Positions 38,555-51,285 of a DNA stretch of 64,000 nt are shown piece after piece. The DNA is from Lanius collurio (lineage: Eukaryota > Chordata > Aves > Passeriformes > Laniidae), in contig JACBWW010000020.1 in assembly GCA_020086605.1 (NCBI GenBank), positions 12,311,332 through 12,375,331 on the forward strand, given 5' to 3'. The notes under the pieces were generated by a model. The model was given only the letters and a program-made list of their open reading frames with translations. It ran no database searches and had not been told where the DNA came from. The translations under genes and the position numbers were made by a program. The first letter of the stretch is position 1; every line of letters starts with the position of its first letter.

Positions 38555-41500
38555 AAACGTATCAATCCAGTGACTGATCAGGCCATCACAGGCATCTGCT
38601 TCTCTGTTTTCCCCATATAGATATTATGTGGTTACAATTTTCCCTGAAGCTGTTGAAAATTTCATTACTCTGTCACATTAAGCACATATTCAACAGGAGA
38701 AACATTAGGAAAGACCTAAGCATGTCCAAATTTTGTCTCTATATGTGATGGGGTGTTTGATTTTTTGCATTTTGGTTTGGGGGGTGGGGGGATTAATATG
38801 ATAATAAATGTGTTTATCCTTATCTATTTAGCACCCAAATAGACTTTCTGAGGCTGTTCTTAAGGCTTTACAGCCAGAAAGCAGTAGTCTGCAGAATCTT
38901 AAGATCTACAGAAGTTGTAGTACACTCCAAAATGTTCAATTACTATCCACTATGACTAAATCCTTACTCAAAATACTGGTGACTTTTGTGTCAAAAAGGG
39001 AAACCCCTTTGTCTTCCTCAAACCAAGACAAATGCATTATCCCTTAAGCTTAAGGATGGGATAAGACAGCAAGCAAGGCCAGAGGTAACTGAATGAGCCT
39101 TTAAAACAAATTTCACCTAGCTACAGCAGTTTCTAAGTTTGAATTCAGCAGGAGGAGATCTGAGGAGTTCTTAAGTTCCATTTTTTGCCATCAACTTCTG
39201 TAACCCCATAACTTGAATTCAATTCCTTGTTGACTTAACCACATGATCTAGGATCTGCCATTCTGAAGACATACTGACTTTTTCTTACTTTTTAAAATTA
39301 TCTTTAATAATTTCTATCACTCCTTAATTAGTATTTTTTTAACCAGTAAACAGTATATTTAAAAAATACCTTTCTCCTGAGAGGGAGAAGATAAGATAGG
39401 AGCAATGTACATATACACATATCTGTGTGTATTTACACAAATATAGCACTGTGTGTGTGCGCATACACATATAAACTGCAACGTCAATTATAAGGTGTTT
39501 GATTATGAATATAAGAAAGTTACAAAAAAATCTAAGCTTGCTTAGCAAAGAGTTGGTTTCCACAGAATGAACATGTATAACACTTCTGTCAATCCCAGCA
39601 GTCAGTATTTTTCTGTCAGAACAAAAGAATTAATTATAATTTACCGTGTTTGTTTCTCATTTGCACTATGACCTGCAGTTACGTAACTAAAAGTTTCAGA
39701 AAACTTCTAAGATTTTGAAAAGAAAAAGTTGCCAACTAAGTGTTCAAGCTGCAATTCTGTGGTCTTAAATACCAGATTTGTGCACTGTTGTAGCATAAAT
39801 TTGACTGATGTCAGACAAAAATAAATTGTGTTTCTAATCATCAGGCCTGTACAACACCCTTATAACCACCTCAACTTTCTATATCATCTGTGTTCATAGC
39901 AGTGTACTCAGCAAATCTCCATCCAGCAAAATATCACCCGTATAAAGTTAATTTTTCAGTATTTTTGGAGGTGTTTGAAACAGCAGCATATGGCGATACT
40001 AGATCAGAGTTTTATATAATTTCATTAAGGACTCCTAAAGCTACAGGTGCTCTATAATCAACCCGCAGTCTCACACTGCTGCAATTTATGTCACCCTACC
40101 AGAAGCTGCTCTAAACTAAACTTACTTGACATACCAAAAATAGAGACCTGGGTGAAGGAAAGTGAACTATTTTCTCTCCTGTGATTTTTCATCATTATAT
40201 GAGCCACGACTACTTTGAACAACAACTCTCAGAAAGTAGGAAATTCTTAGGTAACTTCTCTGCAGGCGTTATGCTGTTAAACAATTTGTGTAATAATGTG
40301 ATTTTTCACACAACAATGGGAAAAGCTGTTGGGTATTTTTCTGAAGAAGGTAGAAGCATATCCACTAAAAATCAGACTAGAAGTTTGGAAGAGGGAGCAT
40401 ACAAATAGATCCAACCATTGATACAACAGATGGCTATATAAATGGTAAACTATTTAGTTTTTTCCAAAACTAAGGACTTTCCATTTTAGTTCAAGCCATG
40501 GCATGATTATGTAAAGTTTTTAGTGAACTGATTTGGACTGCTTTCGTGAAAACCCGTAATATAAAATACAGCTTCTGTTCATTTAAGGTAACAAATTAGA
40601 TATATAAGGCAGCACTTCATCGACCACTGAAGTGCAGCCATCTGTTTTATAGATGGCATTTATACAGAACAGTTCAAAAATTAAGAAAAATATTACAGCA
40701 AACTGAGAAGAAAAACTGAGAAAAATTGAACAGAATGCTGAGAACAGCTTCCCTCAAGCAGTCAAGAAGTGCATTTCCCACAGCCCAAAGCCAGTGATTA
40801 CAAACTTGGACCCTAAAAACTGGGTACACAAATCCATACTGAGACAACTAAATACATTACTGTATTTCTGAAGCTGTTGTGCATCATTTTTTTCCAAGAG
40901 AAGATTGTATATGTCACTTCCTAAATATGGAGTCAAATCAGTTCACTTTGTTTCCCCCACTCTCTAAGGCTGCAAACTTGGTCCCCACTGGGGTACACAA
41001 GTGTATATGATATGATATTTCCTCTCCTCCCATTTAGGAGCCCACACAGTTTTGTTGTTTATAGTGAAGGACACTTTCAGGTGTCTGTCATGGATCTTGT
41101 TTGTGTTATCTAACTGTGTCAGTCACTATAGCAGAAATGAACAGACACAGTATTATGTGAAAACTGATGTAGAAAAACTGCTTTTTACATCATAGCCTGA
41201 GAAAACAGGGTTTTAAGTTGTTTTTCATAAAATTTTCCACCTAAAAAGGAATTTTTATTTTCTTCTTTAGCAATATTAAACAACTTTTCATCAGCTTGTC
41301 TCAGAAACAGATGCTTAGTGTAAAGCCTGACTGAAAATATAGATGAATAGACCATAAATATTTTTATGAGTAACTAGAATATGTTTTTAACAGCATATTA
41401 AAATTATTATCCGAAAGGAAGACAGTGGGACTTTAATTATAGACTTATTAATCAGGAACTTAGACTCAGTATTTTATTTCTCTATAATTTGTTGTTTCCA

Positions 41501-44500
41501 CTGGTTGGATATTACTGTGACTCATGCAAATACCTTAGCACATCATAGATTTAAGTGTGGTATATGCATGTCAAACCAATTCTTTCTTTAAAACCCACTG
41601 TAACAAAAGAGAAGTTCAGGTAACCACAACAGCAGATACAAACTTATGTATATGAGGGACCCTACTTATTTCTAGAAGCTCTAAACCTCAAGTGGAAATA
41701 ATTTTTTTATATATAGAAAAGCGGCAATGTTTTTTTTAATGGTTTTTTTTTTAAAGAAAAAAGTTAGGAAGCTCACAAAATTCAGTGCTTGCATCAATTT
41801 CTGAATGATGACAAAGCATAAATCTAAAGAGAACATATTGTGATGTAACATCTAGCAAGTCAATGCTACTTGAATGAACAGAATGAAAACCTGACAGCCA
41901 AGCATGCTGACCTATGGAACTGAATCAGCTGAAGTAATCACAGACCAAGAAGGCCCCCATTTTTAATTCTTGAATTGACTTTAAAGTATTTTGCAGATAT
42001 GGCACACATCCTGGCTGCAAACCCTGTTGTCATTGGCAACCACTTCCAGGATAGAAATTGTGTAACCACACGTCAGTGATATTTTGCTTGACTGAATAAA
42101 CTCACTCTCAAGAGTGTTGATTGGCTCAATCAAAATATTGTGGTAACAGAGTTATAATATTCCTTACCAAAATTAAGAGGTGACTCAAGATGACCCGTCT
42201 GAATCTGGCCAGCTCTAAACTTAAGTCTGTCTAAAAAGGATGTGGTTTCAGAAACACAGGTAAACTCACTCTGGGTATATCTTTGTGCTGTTTGGGAAAT
42301 TACCCATTGCCCAAACTAAAAGGAAGTATGGTAGTCCCCACTCACAAAGTGTTGATGTTCCTGTTTGAAAAACTTATTAACTAAGGAAAAGGGCGTATTA
42401 TGTAGTACATATGGGGGATTTTAGCTGGTCTTCCCCATTGGCTTAGGTCACAGGATTTCTGACCTGGCATGCACATTAACCAATAATGTTTCTGTTTTAA
42501 CAATACCAGAAAGTAAGGGAACCACACAAGTCTCAAACTACATATGTAAATAAATTAAAACGATAGTATTTTACATTTTGATGTTAAGCCTGCTTCAGGG
42601 TTTGTTGCCCATTTCAGATAGACCTACACTCTTCTTGGCAAGAAGTTTAGGCCATGGTAACTGTGCCCTGACTTTGCAAGCCAAGCAATACCTGATATTG
42701 AGAAGTTTGTTTCTGGCTATGCATTCTATCACCAGACAAAACATAATTCAGCCTGATAAGTAGAATGCATCCGGAATAATAAAAAAGAAGCAGCAAATTT
42801 GGGGAACTATATAGGGGTTTTTTGGTTTTATTGGGGGGTGTATTTGCTTGGGATTTTTTCCTATTTAGACAATTTTATTTCTTTACTTGTTTTTTGAAAG
42901 ATGAACCAGTTCAAATTGAATAAAGTGATTCAAAGTTTTTTTCTGACAGTTGGGCTGAAACCAGCCATCTATTTGTATTTACAGCATTATAAGAGATTAT
43001 AATAGATTGATATATAATTCACAGTGGAATAAAAATGGAGTTATAATCCTTTTTTTCAAAATTCTTTTAAGTTAATTCAGGCCCAGAAAAAAAAAAAGCA
43101 CACAAAAGGAAAGAATAGTATCAATAACTGGAATAACTGTAATTGGGAAATTTTATTCTGAACAGTAGAAACTCACATTTTGCTCTTTCCCTTGAATACT
43201 GCACTAGGATTTAACAATAACAAAAGAGAAACTTTATAAATTCTGTACTTTGTCATTTTATCCCATACTTATTTTTCTGATTGCTGGAGTCTTACATAAA
43301 ACATAAAAATTGATATTAAAACACTAATGGTCTATTAAAATGATTACTTGGCACAGAGACACACAACATCAAAAAATATGCAGGCCACAAAGTGTCACCT
43401 TCACATAGAAGGAAATCCCTGCAGTGAAACTGGCAAAGCTCAGCATAGTCATGAGTCATGCTAAAGATTCATTTCAATTACTGGAGGGCATCCAACCTAT
43501 TTAAAAGTCTGGCTACAGGGTATAACATGTTGCATTTTTGTCTTAGTCCTGATGTATTGGAACATAACTAGATCATCTCTTCACTTCTGATCTTCCCTCC
43601 CACCCTTGCCGAAGTATACTCAAGTGATATTCCGCTTACCTATCAATTCCTCTCCTTGACTCATTGTCTTGTCTCTTACATCTACTTAATTTGCATCCCC
43701 CTGAAGATGTTTCTGCTCGGAAGACTATTAACCCTACCACTGTGTATCAGTTTTTTGAGAGGACCTCACAATTATGAAGATACCAGTCTGATATGGGAAC
43801 ATTCAGTATTTTCTGGTCGTGTGTTAGAAAGAAAAAACAACAGAAATAACGCAACCAATATTCCCAAGGAGGCTGTTATCACATCTCAGCAGTACAATAA
43901 GAATCTCTTGGGTATGAGTGTCAGTGAAGAGATTATCTGCTGACTGCTGTGTGATGCAAAAGTGATTGCTCTGAGGAAAACAGCACATGTTATGTACTAC
44001 AATTACAAGACCACTGCAGCTCATTATCTTTATGTCATATCTTTAAATATATATATATGGTTTGGCTGAATGTTAGCTTGTAACTCTTTGACTGTGTCTC
44101 AGTGCTAAAATGAGTAAAGACTTGTTTACCTGCCAACATTTTCTCACAGCTGAAAAAAATTAAAAAGGATGGAGCTTTCGAGTTGAAAAGAACAAGCTTG
44201 TATCAAAATTTCCTATTCAATAGCCATATTTTAACATAATTATTTTCCCATGCCTCAAAAATTTCAGCCCAACCATAACTTTTTATTCCCTGAGGAAAAG
44301 AGCTGGTGCACAAACTGAAGAAAAGAACAGTACTCTGCTCCCACATGAAGGGCAAGATGGAGACATTTGAAGTGCGATGTGAGGTCAAAGAAAAACAGCA
44401 GTGATATCTTAAACTGATGTGATTGTCCAAAATGCACACAGGCTTTAGACTGCAAAATGTGTTTTAAAAATCCATTATATTTTACCTCTAGTAATTTTTC

Positions 44501-47500
44501 TGTCCTCTTTCAGCATCTCTGGAAAGATAATAGACAAGCTCTGTCTTTCAGCAATAGAAACTAACAGGACAGAGTGCATAAGCAATGTATTTCTTAACTA
44601 GCCACAAAAAATTGTGACCAGCAACTCAGTTTCTGAAAACTATTTCTCCAGAGCAACTAAAGTAATGTTCTTAAGAAACAAATGAAAATAATTAGTTGTG
44701 GTACCACCCTCCTTACCCAAGTCCAATCACCTAACAGTGAGATGCCTGAAGTCTAGCATTGAGCCTGAGCAATCAATAGAAAAGTATAGATTCATGCCCA
44801 TTGATTCATCCCCATTGATTCATGCCCTTGGCTCCTGGGGAACTATTTGTCACTCAGCTAGCTACACAGGACACCCAGCTTCCAGGCAGCTTAAATTTGC
44901 TTGGAGAAATTCCAAACAAAGCTTTATAAAGTTTTAGAAACTGGGGATGGAAAAACCAATCCCATATCTAGAATCCAGCTCTCCTGACAGTGTTGATTTG
45001 CAGCAATGTTGTGGGGCTAAAAAAACCATATTCAGAATACTAAGTAAAATAACATGATTAAGTGAGAGAAGTACAGTTTAGTAGATTGAATGACTGATCA
45101 CTGGTTCTGTGTTCTTGGCTCTGACCCACACATTATGTTCAAATGGCAAACAGCTGGTATTAGCAAGACTATTCAATATTCTGACTAGGTGAACATATGA
45201 TGTGCCCAAATCTGAACACACAGAAAAGCCTCAAGGGAAAATAACTTCACATCAGACTACTAAAGGACTAACATCCTTATGTGCTTTATCAATTGTCCCT
45301 TTTGTACTCAGTTTCACAGTCTTACCAGTTCATTTGTTAGATGTATTACACTTGTCCATGAATGATCTATCAAAGAACTGAAATAATTTTGCAGCTTCAG
45401 AAAGTTGGACAAGTAAGCCCCTTCTGGATTCCTATTTGTAATGACCTATACTGTGAAGTATAACATACCAGCATGTTTTGAGAATAGCACTCAAATCTGT
45501 CCATGCTTTTGTTCCATACTCAGTGCCATACATCTGATAACCCTCTGTTTGCTTGTGTGCAAAGGTACTGTGTGAGCATTGAGAAAATTTTTACTTACCT
45601 ACAGAAAAAATAGTTTTAGACTAAAGTCAAACAATGAATCATCCTCAGTAAGTCACAGTATTCTCATTTACTTGACTGCTCAATATTTAGTACTTATTCT
45701 AGTGCTAATGGAAGTAGTCATAAATCCTAGTAATCCTTTGGGACCTATTAATGCTGGCTTTTCACTGACACAGTCCTTCTCTGTTCTCCATTTGATTCCC
45801 CACACAATAAGAGACATACAACAGACTATGCAACATAAATGCATTTCCTAAGAGAGAAAATTAAAAGCAAGCATAACAGATAAAAAGAGCAAAGCATTAG
45901 AATGGAAGAAGATGATTTAAGACCAGAGAAACAAAGGCAAACCCCTATCTAAGTAGGCCACCCACACTGTTAATGTGGATAAGTGAATAATTTTAAAGAG
46001 GAGCATAAATGTTAGCATGTTTGTATTACAAACTGGTAAATGCTCCAGTTACTGCTTCCCAAAATAGCGAGGAAGTGGCACATCTCTCCTCAAGAGATCT
46101 CAGCATCACACTCTGAGCTATGAGATAAACTAGGTTACACAGGTTTATTGGAAAGTCTGCTTATTGCCATTGGGAAAAGAGCATTTAATGGACTTGGCTA
46201 ATAAAGAGGCTGCAATACTGAAACAGGTCATATGAATACAAGTAAAATATACCTCTCAGGGTATTTTTACCTTCACCATGATTAAAAGGGTAAAAATTCT
46301 CAGAGATTCCCCCATAATGATTCCATGGATACTTAAACAAAATTTCGAAACAATGAAACTTCAAAACAGAAGGCTTTCTGAGATTTAAACATACAATAAC
46401 TCCACCGGGAAACTTAATGTATTGCATGCTACTGTCTCACTTAGAGATATTTTGAACTTTCAGTGCTGTAGAATAGTTGAGTACATCTGTATTTGGGTGT
46501 TTGACAGCCGCTGTAAAAATGCAGTGGTTAAGAATGCAACAGCCTCTTTTATTCAGGGCTCATTCAATGAACATCAATTGTTTGGATGTTCAGAGGAAAA
46601 GCAATTACCATCTCTATGTCTTCAATGTCTTTGGCTATGTAGCTATAATTTCACCATCCCCAGTTTTATGCACCTTGAATGAAATACAATACAGATGGCT
46701 CTTTTGGCATGTGCTTCACATTTCTTTATCATGATGAGGTGTGCTGGTACTCTCCTTGACAGAGGGGGCCTACTCCTAAAGCCAGATGACCACAGGATCA
46801 TTGGCTAATTGAATCTCCAGAATCCCTTAAGCCTTACTCTAATCAGATGTAATTATTCTCTTCCTTTCCTAATGTAACACAGAACACATCTTTTCCATTT
46901 CCATTGAAATGGGCACGAAAGATGTCATTATTGAAAAGTATTATATCATTCACATAAAAGAGACAGAAATGTAAGGTGAAACTTCAGAGAGAAAACCTGA
47001 GCACAGTCATCTTGCTTGTTTATTTAAAAGAGTGAAAACTGTGAATCATCTTGATTTTTAGGTCATTTGACTTCTATTGCTTTTGTCTTCTGTCCTTCTG
47101 TGATCTTTTTTGACGATTATTTTATTAAACATTAAGGAAAAAAATTTATCTGGAGTTTCTATATCCTAGGATATGTTCAGAGGAGACTTCCACCTTATTT
47201 AGACACAGTAGATTCCCTGACACAAGTGTTCAAAATCATACAAATATTCAGGAAGAAAAACTTTTTTATTACCTTTTCCTTGCTACACTAATCTGATTAG
47301 ACTAATAAACTGTAAAGAATGAAAATTGGTAGTTATATCAAATTAATGTCACTGAAACTATTGCAAGCCAATCACAACTATTCAATATCCAAACTCATTT
47401 TATAGTTTTTAGGATAATCATCCTAATAAGAGGTTGATCATCTTCAATTACTTTCAAACTGCATGTCAGAATATTTCTCCTATTAAGTTGATTAAAACAG

Positions 47501-48522
47501 CATCATCATCTTCCAAAAGGGCTGTGTTTACAGTAGAAATGCCTAGATCTACTCAAATCAAACATAGCCCTTAAAATCCAGAACATGGATTCATGAGCAC
47601 AAAGCTCAGTTCTTTCTTGTTCATTTAGCAGCACTGTTACAATTCTGTTGGCTTGAGCCGAACCTCTTTGATGTAACAGAAAGGAATCCAAAGCTCTGTG
47701 GAAATTTATTCTAAAAATGGGCTTGAAATATTACAGAACAACTAAAATTCAGTTCTTTCAACATCTGTCGGATCTCTTCAGGAATTTGTACTGCTTCTTT
47801 GTGTAGCATGAGGGACTTAGTGCTTTCTGAATTCCCACAGGGCTGCCTAAGAGCAGTCCCCATCGCTGCCCGAGCAGGGCTGCAATCTATGCTCAGAAGC
47901 CCCAGTCAACAGTGCTTCTATATGAGAGGGGAAGAGGTCCTGCCACTGAAACCTCAAGTCTGCAGTACTAGAAGAAAAGTTACAAATGGAGAATGTAATT
48001 TCAAGAAGCTCTAGCTGAGTATTACAGTATAGATCATTTACCTGAGCATTTTGATGGAAGATATTTCTATATTCCTAAGACAGAACATGAGCAGTGTTAA
48101 TTGTAACTCCAAGATGAAAAAATTAAGTTTCACTAGAACTGCTTCCTACTAGTTTGTTAAATAATGTCAAACCCCAGAGGAGATTATGTACCTGTAGCTC
48201 GTTTATACTTGGGCTTTGTACATGCATTCATTGTCTGTTCTGGACTAAAATACAAACAGTAACCATCACAGTGAAATTATTCACGAAACAGGAAATAATC
48301 AGCCTAATTTTACTGACTTTTAGGCAGCCATGTTGATATTTGACATGTTATACCTACTCAGATCAAGAATGAACAGCTTGCAAGGGACTGTTTTGGTTTG
48401 GGGTTTTTGCCCTGTCTTCCCCTACAGACTTACAGTAACATTCATCATGGAGCCCAAGACTGTTTATGTTCCTAGAGCTGGCAGTAAAATAAAAGTCAAA
48501 CTCAGTTGTCTGCAGTCTCTAA

Positions 48523-48564
48523 TTAAAAGAAGGAAAATGGTGTTTAAAAGAAGGAAAATGGTAT
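48523..48564. repeat. 21-bp tandem duplication
   Basis: Two copies of TTAAAAGAAGGAAAATGGT in direct succession, differing by one base after the shared part. Confidence 0.85.
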
Positions 48565-49534
48565 TTAACTAAAACTGGTTTAGACACAGTTCTGTTTTCC
48601 AGCTGAACGAAAACAAAGGTTAGCATGAAGCAGCTGCACATCCAGGACGAAGGTTTAAGAAACAAAGATAGTATCATCTAACTATTTTAAAATTCATACT
48701 GTACCAATGAAAGAATCCTTGAGCTGCAGAAAAAGATTTTTGGAAAATAAAGTCTGTTTTTCCCAGAACTACTTTATAATGAATACCATGCTCCATGTAA
48801 AGAGCTAAACCTAAAAATAATGAAAGCACCAAAATTAAAATCAAACAAGACCACTGATAAGAAGCTCAAAACCAGAAAACCTTGTACCATCATGACAAAA
48901 TACTAGCTGACAGACACAAGGCATATTTGGAAGAAAACAATACCTCTTTCTCACCATGAGGGGAGAAGTAATGGGAGATTTTTGCCTTCTCATTCATAAG
49001 AGAATTAACTCCTCCTTTTCATTTTTCTTTTTGTTTCTAGAAAAAAATCCCTCCAACTGTAGTTCACTTTCTACATGAAGCAGGAGAGAAAAGAAAGTGG
49101 TGGCAGGAGATTGTTTTCTTCCATCATAACTCTTACAGCTTAATACACACAACAAAACAGGCCCTAGACATCCTGAAGCTAAACTTCAGGTCATTCACCT
49201 CTGCTGTTTGCAGAATTATATGCCAACTCAGGTGAAAAAGGATAAAAAGACAAAATAGTTTCACAGATGATGTGAGCAGGAGAACACACCAAAGTGGCTC
49301 AAATAAAGCTATCTTGCTCAGCTTCGGAGGTCAGTCTTTTCATCTTGGTCTATAGATAGTAAGATTCCCTGGGAATGCTGCCAGGGAAAATAGAAGCACC
49401 AAAGTTTAAAAGAGAAAAATGTTTAAAAAATCACAGCTAGCTAATCACTTCTGAGGCAGAATGCAGAAAACTTTCCCCGAGAAAATCTTGAAGCAATAAT
49501 AGACTTAACGAATTTCTAGTTTTTTACCTATTTC

Positions 49535-49827
49535 TGTTGTAGTGCGGGGAATCCTTACAACACCATATAAGACAGCGATGGACTTGGAAGGACAGATGAA
49601 GCGGTATTTTTGTAGATGTTCAGGGATGATTTTATTTCTCCAGACGCAGGGCTGGAGTTCCCAAGCAGACTCCTGGGACCCTGCTCTCTCCTAGAGCCCC
49701 CAGGCACCCCAAACCACCCAATCAGGAACAGGTATGGGGCACACGTGACATGGGGACAGGGACAGGGACAGACTGGTACCCTTCAGGGTCCCTCCCCCTG
49801 GGACTTCAGGGGAGAGGCACCTCCACA
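49535..49827 (-). repeat. 3' LTR of the CSD provirus
   Basis: A direct repeat of the LTR at 51650-51942, with 16 differences over 293 aligned bases and no indel. On the minus strand it begins TGTGGAGGTGCC and ends CACTACAACA, with an AATAAA signal at 49631-49636 and a CTGATTGG motif at 49718-49725. I see no clear TATA box. Confidence 0.93.
49718..49725 (-). promoter_or_regulatory. Y-box / inverted CCAAT motif in the 3' LTR
   Basis: The minus strand reads CTGATTGG, the core recognised by NF-Y and historically by Y-box proteins. The identical motif sits at the same place in the other LTR. Confidence 0.6.
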
Positions 49828-49832
49828 ATACA

Positions 49833-49841
49833 CCCTTTCTT
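49833..49841 (-). other. Candidate polypurine tract
   Basis: The minus strand reads AAGAAAGGG five bases before the 3' LTR begins. Retroviruses prime plus-strand DNA synthesis from such a tract. The five-base gap is slightly unusual, so this is a candidate only. Confidence 0.5.
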
Positions 49842-50052
49842 ATTAAATAAAATAACATGGGAAATAGTTAGATAAACAACAAAACAATTTGAAAGGCAAG
49901 GAAGCCACTATCTTGAGTCCCCAAATGTCCAAACAGATTTCCTTTGGAGCATCAGAAAGGAGACAGGACTTGAGCACGCTTCAGATGGAAACTGAGGAAG
50001 GGATTTTCCTTTTTGTACTTGTTGGAATCTTAGAAAATGACAGTTAATTTCT

Positions 50053-51285
50053 TCACTCCCTCCTTTTCATCCCCCTCATCGGCATTGCAAAGGGATTAAT
50101 GGCAAATGAAAAGGACTGGTTTTGTGAGGGGAGCCAGAAAGGGAAATTTGGGCTGGGTATATATGGGAGATAAAGGAGCATGGGATAAGGAGAGGGGAAA
50201 GGATAGGGATTATGGAGATATTGTCCAGCGTATCTACTACCTTTCAAAGGAGCAACCCCAGGGCCTGTAACACGTGCAGCCTGTGGGCCCTTCCTTCCTT
50301 GCACAATTTTAAATTCTAGTCTTTCTCCTTCTTCTAAGCTTGGAACATCACCTTTGGGGTTATTTTTTACAATAGCAGATTTATGGACAAAAATACTTTC
50401 TCCAGTATCGTTTTTCCCCAAGAAACCGTAATTTTTCTTTACATTATACCACTTTACAGTTCCAAAAACCCTAGCTGCGATAACTTTTTCATTTTTCTGA
50501 GTTCCTTTGTTCTTGCTTTCAGCTTTGCTTGCTCTCACATCAGAGCTGCCACAGCCAGGACCGCTGGGGTCGGGGCCACCAGCACATTCCTGTCGCAGGG
50601 TCTGGACTCCTCGGGATTGCGTGTGGGGCCGAGCGCCATTTGGCGCTGTGCTCGCTTCCCCTCTGGAGCTCTGTGTGACTGCTCCACGCTTTCCGGGCAT
50701 TCCCGCAGCTGCACGGCCATGCCCTGTGAGGCGTTCGCGTGTGCGCGGCTTCGTATCGCCGGCACTGCCACTGCTGCTGTCGTCGGCTGTGTGGCCGTGG
50801 GCTAGCACGGCTCCCTTCTCACCCCCATGCCCCTCTGGCTCTGCTCGGCGTGGCTCACCACAGTCGCCATAGCGACTGCCACAATTGCCGCTGCCTTTCT
50901 CACTGTGGGGCTCAGACTGTCGCTCACCACACGGCGCGGGGCGGCCATCACCGGGACACGCCTCGGCCGCCACCGCCCTCGCCACTGCCTCAGGGCGAAC
51001 ACTACCGGGCCTGCGCCGCCGCGCTGCTCCTGGCTCCACTCGCACTGCCTCCGGTCTCCCCGCCGGCTCTGCTCCCGCCCTGCCTGGCCTCACTGGCTCT
51101 CCCACTCGCAGGAGCTCCCTCGCCGCCGCCTGCAATGCACTCGGTGCCCACGGCTGGGGCCACGCAGTCTCTGGGGTGGCAGAGGAGCCCCCTGCAATGC
51201 GCGCGCTGCTCGACCACGTGTTCGCTGCTGAAACCTCAGCAGGACACAGCCCATATTGCTCAGCAGTCTCTGAAATCAGGTAATA
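50053..51285 (-). CDS. Captured Y-box-type cold-shock domain protein (open segment downstream of the in-frame stop)
   Basis: The interval is the whole open stretch after the TAA at 51286-51288. The first in-frame ATG is at 50700 (G at -3), giving 215 residues. The cold-shock domain lies at 50257-50490. It starts VIAARVFGTVKWYNV, keeps RNP1 as KNYGFLGKND and RNP2 as SIFVHKSAI, and ends ARVTGPG followed by GSRYA as in Y-box proteins. The nucleic-acid-contacting positions equivalent to Trp, Phe, Phe and His of YBX1 are all present with the right 9-11-2 spacing. RNP1 has Asn where Gly is usual. The domain runs without introns. The last 60 or so residues are Pro/Tyr/Phe-rich and end MKRRE, lacking the alternating basic/acidic islands of YBX1-3. 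The N-terminal part is Gly/Arg/Ala-rich and comes from CpG-rich DNA. Likely role: RNA or DNA binding. Whether it is expressed is unknown. Confidence 0.82.
   Translation of the reverse strand, partial: YYLISETAEQYGLCPAEVSAANTWSSSARIAGGSSATPETAWPQPWAPSALQAAARELLRVGEPVRPGRAGAEPAGRPEAVRVEPGAARRRRPGSVRPEAVARAVAAEACPGDGRPAPCGERQSEPHSEKGSGNCGSRYGDCGEPRRAEPEGHGGEKGAVLAHGHTADDSSSGSAGDTKPRTRERLTGHGRAAAGMPGKRGAVTQSSRGEASTAPNGARPHTQSRGVQTLRQECAGGPDPSGPGCGSSDVRASKAESKNKGTQKNEKVIAARVFGTVKWYNVKKNYGFLGKNDTGESIFVHKSAIVKNNPKGDVPSLEEGERLEFKIVQGRKGPQAARVTGPGVAPLKGSRYAGQYLHNPYPFPSPYPMLLYLPYIPSPNFPFWLPSQNQSFSFAINPFAMPMRGMKRRE
50540..51240. other. CpG-rich block inside the provirus
   Basis: About 700 bp, visibly GC- and CpG-rich, set in AT-rich surroundings; the gag remnant and the cold-shock segment on either side are AT-richer. 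It resembles the first exon and CpG island of a housekeeping gene, which would fit capture of a host 5' end. It leaves long open frames on both strands; the plus-strand ones (for example 50739-51365) are shadows. Confidence 0.8.

Larger units (their letters stand above)
30901..49528. other. Long AT-rich non-coding stretch
   Basis: About 18.6 kb without any gene or interspersed repeat I can identify. It contains a 70-bp imperfect duplication (31124-31250), an A-rich tract (36922-36962), a T run (38538-38554) and a 21-bp tandem duplication (48523-48564). No open frame exceeds 119 codons, and the longest (36747-37106) runs through the A-rich tract. Confidence 0.45.

Noticed and set aside
50053..51135. 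Taking the cold-shock protein as 360 residues from 51135
   Set aside because: The codon at 51135 is TTG, not a normal eukaryotic start. The frame is open further upstream to 51285, and the first ATG is at 50700.
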